Below, in pieces: positions 6,316 to 7,739 of a DNA stretch of 7,739 bases. Source of the stretch: Anaerolineaceae bacterium (GTDB lineage: Bacteria > Chloroflexota > Anaerolineae > Anaerolineales > Anaerolineaceae); contig JAQTMA010000070.1 of NCBI GenBank assembly GCA_028714615.1, positions 1 through 7,739 on the forward strand, in the 5' to 3' direction. The stretch's first letter is position 1. Each line of letters opens with the position of its first letter. Below the pieces are notes generated by a model that ran no database searches, was not told the origin of the DNA, and saw only the letters and a list, made by a program, of their open reading frames with translations. The position numbers and the translations under genes are program-made.

Positions 6316-7566
6316 CTAGTTTGTAAGTTTAATCACCAGCGGGACGATAAATAATGCGATAGTATTGAGAATCACGGAATAACAGATAGAAGCCTGATAA
6401 ATCCTAATGGGGACTCGTTGCATTCCAAACGCCACTATTATCATAAGAATTGGAATAAAATCTAAGGCATATCGCTGCGTATTTAATTGCCACCAGCCAT
6501 TACTGTAATACAGAAGAATCACGCCCAAAATACATCCTATTGTCACCCAGGCAGCTCTACTCAAATTCTTTTCCCACTTCGCAAATAAAGCAATAAACAG
6601 AAAAGGACTTGCAAAAGTAAGCGAGGTACCAAAAAGGTTGGTATCGCTCACAGTTAAGAGCGAGTTTGTAGGATCAAACTGAATCTGGAAACCCTGGATA
6701 AACATGTAAATAAAATTAAAAGGTACGTATACAACATTGAAAACGCCATATTTAGCTACACGTTCTTCGAGAAATCCCGGCGCATTTAATATGTGACTGT
6801 AACCTGTATCGAATATATTTCCAAAACGCAACCAATTCAGGGATAGATAAACGCCACCCCACATACTGAGAACAATAAGCATCCACAACATATTGGAGAA
6901 TTTATTCTTATTCTGACTATTTGGATGAGTCCTGCTCCACAATAATGTGCATAGAAAAATAATATAGAAAACCGTGTTTTGTCTGGATAGTATGGCCATC
7001 CCCCCCAAAAATCCTAACAAAGGTCCGCGAGCCTTACCAAACGCCTCATTCAACGTTAGCAATATACAAGTCGTAGCTACGATTTGGGCAAAAAACCATA
7101 CAGTGGTGCTCCAACGCAAGACAAGCCAATATCCGGTCCCGAGAAAGAATGCGGTTACCAGCCACGGAATATGCTGCTTTTGAGCACCAATCCTTTGTAG
7201 GATTAAAGTAAATAAGTAAATATTGAGAATAGTGAGTACAAGAGCAATCAGCATCGGCCTGGTATTCTCAATGCCAAGTATCGCAACGAAGGGCAAAAGC
7301 ACTATAGCTGGAAACGGAGGAAAAACAACATAATTATGCCCATTGAATACAGCAATGTCGCCAATCTGGTTTGGGAGAGGTGGGATATCCACTCGTCCCT
7401 GAAGGAACGCTTGTGCTTGATAAGCGTAGAGATTATTTTGCCCTGCGTCATTAAGAATCCTTGGAGCCAGGCTACCCCCAAGAATGATGATGGCTATGAT
7501 AATGAGTATTATTTTCTGATATTTATCAAAAAAGCTCCATTTATTAATGATCAAACCTCCTTGCAT
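6316..7566 (-). CDS. Multi-spanning membrane protein, probable GT-C type glycosyltransferase (GT39/ArnT-like)
   Basis: The 416-residue protein is strongly hydrophobic with about ten to twelve membrane segments. The first is IILIIIAIIILGG (about 19-31). It is followed by a periplasmic loop APRILNDAGQNNLYAYQAQA containing Asp40, which is where GT-C enzymes keep their catalytic acid. Next come FLQGRVDIPPLP and VFPPFPAIVLLPF, the 'xxGrl.l' and 'fpPgp.lLl.P' patterns seen in GT-C proteins. Other familiar elements are LNWLRFGNIFDTGYSH (243-258) and LNTQRYALDFIPILM (361-375). These enzymes take a polyprenyl-phosphate sugar and act on the outer face of the inner membrane. Two in-frame ATGs compete; I chose 7566 because AGGAG at 7573-7577 is 6 bases from it and directly touches the one at 7572. 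Its base composition is much more AT-rich than the rest of the window, which suggests a separate origin. A polymerase of the Wzy kind is an alternative, but the motifs favour GT-C. Substrate unknown. Confidence 0.8.
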   Translation of the reverse strand: MQGGLIINKWSFFDKYQKIILIIIAIIILGGSLAPRILNDAGQNNLYAYQAQAFLQGRVDIPPLPNQIGDIAVFNGHNYVVFPPFPAIVLLPFVAILGIENTRPMLIALVLTILNIYLFTLILQRIGAQKQHIPWLVTAFFLGTGYWLVLRWSTTVWFFAQIVATTCILLTLNEAFGKARGPLLGFLGGMAILSRQNTVFYIIFLCTLLWSRTHPNSQNKNKFSNMLWMLIVLSMWGGVYLSLNWLRFGNIFDTGYSHILNAPGFLEERVAKYGVFNVVYVPFNFIYMFIQGFQIQFDPTNSLLTVSDTNLFGTSLTFASPFLFIALFAKWEKNLSRAAWVTIGCILGVILLYYSNGWWQLNTQRYALDFIPILMIIVAFGMQRVPIRIYQASICYSVILNTIALFIVPLVIKLTN

Positions 7567-7739
7567 AGACATCTCCTGTTGGGTATGCTAAAGAAAGTTC
7601 AAGGCTGGCTAATACCTGAAGATAAAGCAGAGTCGAAAGACTGTAGCCGCCAAAACCAAAGATAATAATAAAAGCTGAGCCGCCTGAGCAATTACTCGCG
7701 ACCAATTGCCTGGCGAAAAAAACCGGCCAATTCTCGAGT
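7544..7739 (-). pseudogene. Likely truncated small multidrug-resistance/EamA-like membrane transporter (remnant)
   Basis: One minus-strand frame is open from the right edge (base 7738) to a TAA at 7546-7544, giving 64 codons with no ATG. Its middle encodes SAFIIIFGFGGYSLSTLL followed by YLQVLASLELSLAYP. This resembles the second helix and the start of the third in EmrE/ArnE-type four-helix transporters ('ysLStllyL.vL..leLSvAYP'). In such proteins two more membrane helices should follow the AYP motif. Here the frame instead gives TGDVYARRFDH and stops, inside the start of the next gene. The N-terminal part lies beyond the window. ArnE-like flippases of polyprenyl-linked sugars often accompany GT-C genes in polysaccharide loci, so a relic of one would fit. 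The call rests on a short motif match; a non-coding leader upstream of the membrane-protein gene is the main alternative. A second frame is also open for about 42 codons here but lacks the motif. Confidence 0.42.
7573..7577 (-). promoter_or_regulatory. Shine-Dalgarno site deciding the start of the membrane protein
   Basis: The minus strand reads AGGAG immediately before ATG-TCT-ATG. Zero spacing to the first ATG (7572) and 6 bases to the second (7566) favour the second. A further near-perfect AAGGAGG lies just inside the gene (7557-7563), with no ordinary start codon at a useful distance. Confidence 0.6.

Noticed and set aside
5920..6354. 144-codon plus-strand open frame opposite the GT2 gene
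   Set aside because: The minus strand encodes a complete GT2 protein with all motifs; the plus-strand translation shows no recognisable domain and is a shadow frame.
7640..7700. Possible promoter (TTGCTC and TATTAT-like hexamers on the minus strand) before the membrane gene
   Set aside because: Spacing is 15 or 18 bases and the -35 match is poor; the region also reads as coding for a transporter remnant, so the match is not convincing.
7734..7738. CTCGAG-like sequence at the right edge and again near 1613-1618, as possible cloning or cassette sites
   Set aside because: A six-base palindrome is expected by chance a few times in this length; no flanking vector sequence is seen.
1..7739. CRISPR arrays, tRNA/rRNA genes, insertion-sequence inverted repeats
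   Set aside because: No regularly spaced repeats, tRNA-like cloverleaf, rRNA-like segment or transposase coding region was seen on either strand.

Overview
The window is a stretch of a bacterial surface-polysaccharide (capsule, exopolysaccharide or O-antigen type) biosynthesis locus. Every gene I can support lies on the minus strand, so transcription runs from the right edge to the left edge. The genes are packed into what looks like one operon. Three junctions overlap by 11 to 14 bases and the other gaps are about 15 to 35 bases. No promoter or terminator could be placed with confidence, and both ends of the operon lie outside the window. There are no RNA genes, CRISPR arrays, transposases or phage genes. 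No stretch over 300 bases lacks a gene.

In order of transcription, the right edge (7544-7739) carries what looks like the broken remnant of a small four-helix (SMR/EamA-like) membrane transporter. Next come a multi-spanning membrane protein resembling GT-C glycosyltransferases (6316-7566), a family 2 glycosyltransferase (5389-6282) and a family 4 glycosyltransferase (4113-5399). After these are a FemAB-like acyl or aminoacyl transferase (3086-4126), a GNAT N-acyltransferase (2364-3062), a SAM-dependent methyltransferase (1631-2377), a CapK/PaaK-type AMP-forming ligase (182-1600), and the N-terminus of a hexapeptide-repeat sugar acyltransferase cut by the left edge (1-164).

The likely division of labour (inference) is as follows. 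The glycosyltransferases assemble a lipid-linked oligosaccharide at the inner membrane, and the membrane GT-C protein may add a sugar on the outer face. The five genes at the left form a decoration module. The CapK-like enzyme could activate a carboxylic acid as an adenylate or thioester, the FemAB, GNAT and hexapeptide enzymes could attach acyl or aminoacyl groups to amino sugars, and the methyltransferase could methylate the sugar or the substituent. The actual substituent cannot be read from the sequence.

The organism cannot be named. Most genes have about 50-60% G+C in the stretches I counted, have Shine-Dalgarno sites and use ATG or GTG starts, so this is a mid-GC bacterium. An environmental, Chloroflexi-like origin is only an impression. 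The membrane protein at 6316-7566 is much more AT-rich (25-40% G+C in sampled lines). It abuts the truncated transporter, which suggests that cassette exchange has remodelled the right-hand part of the locus.
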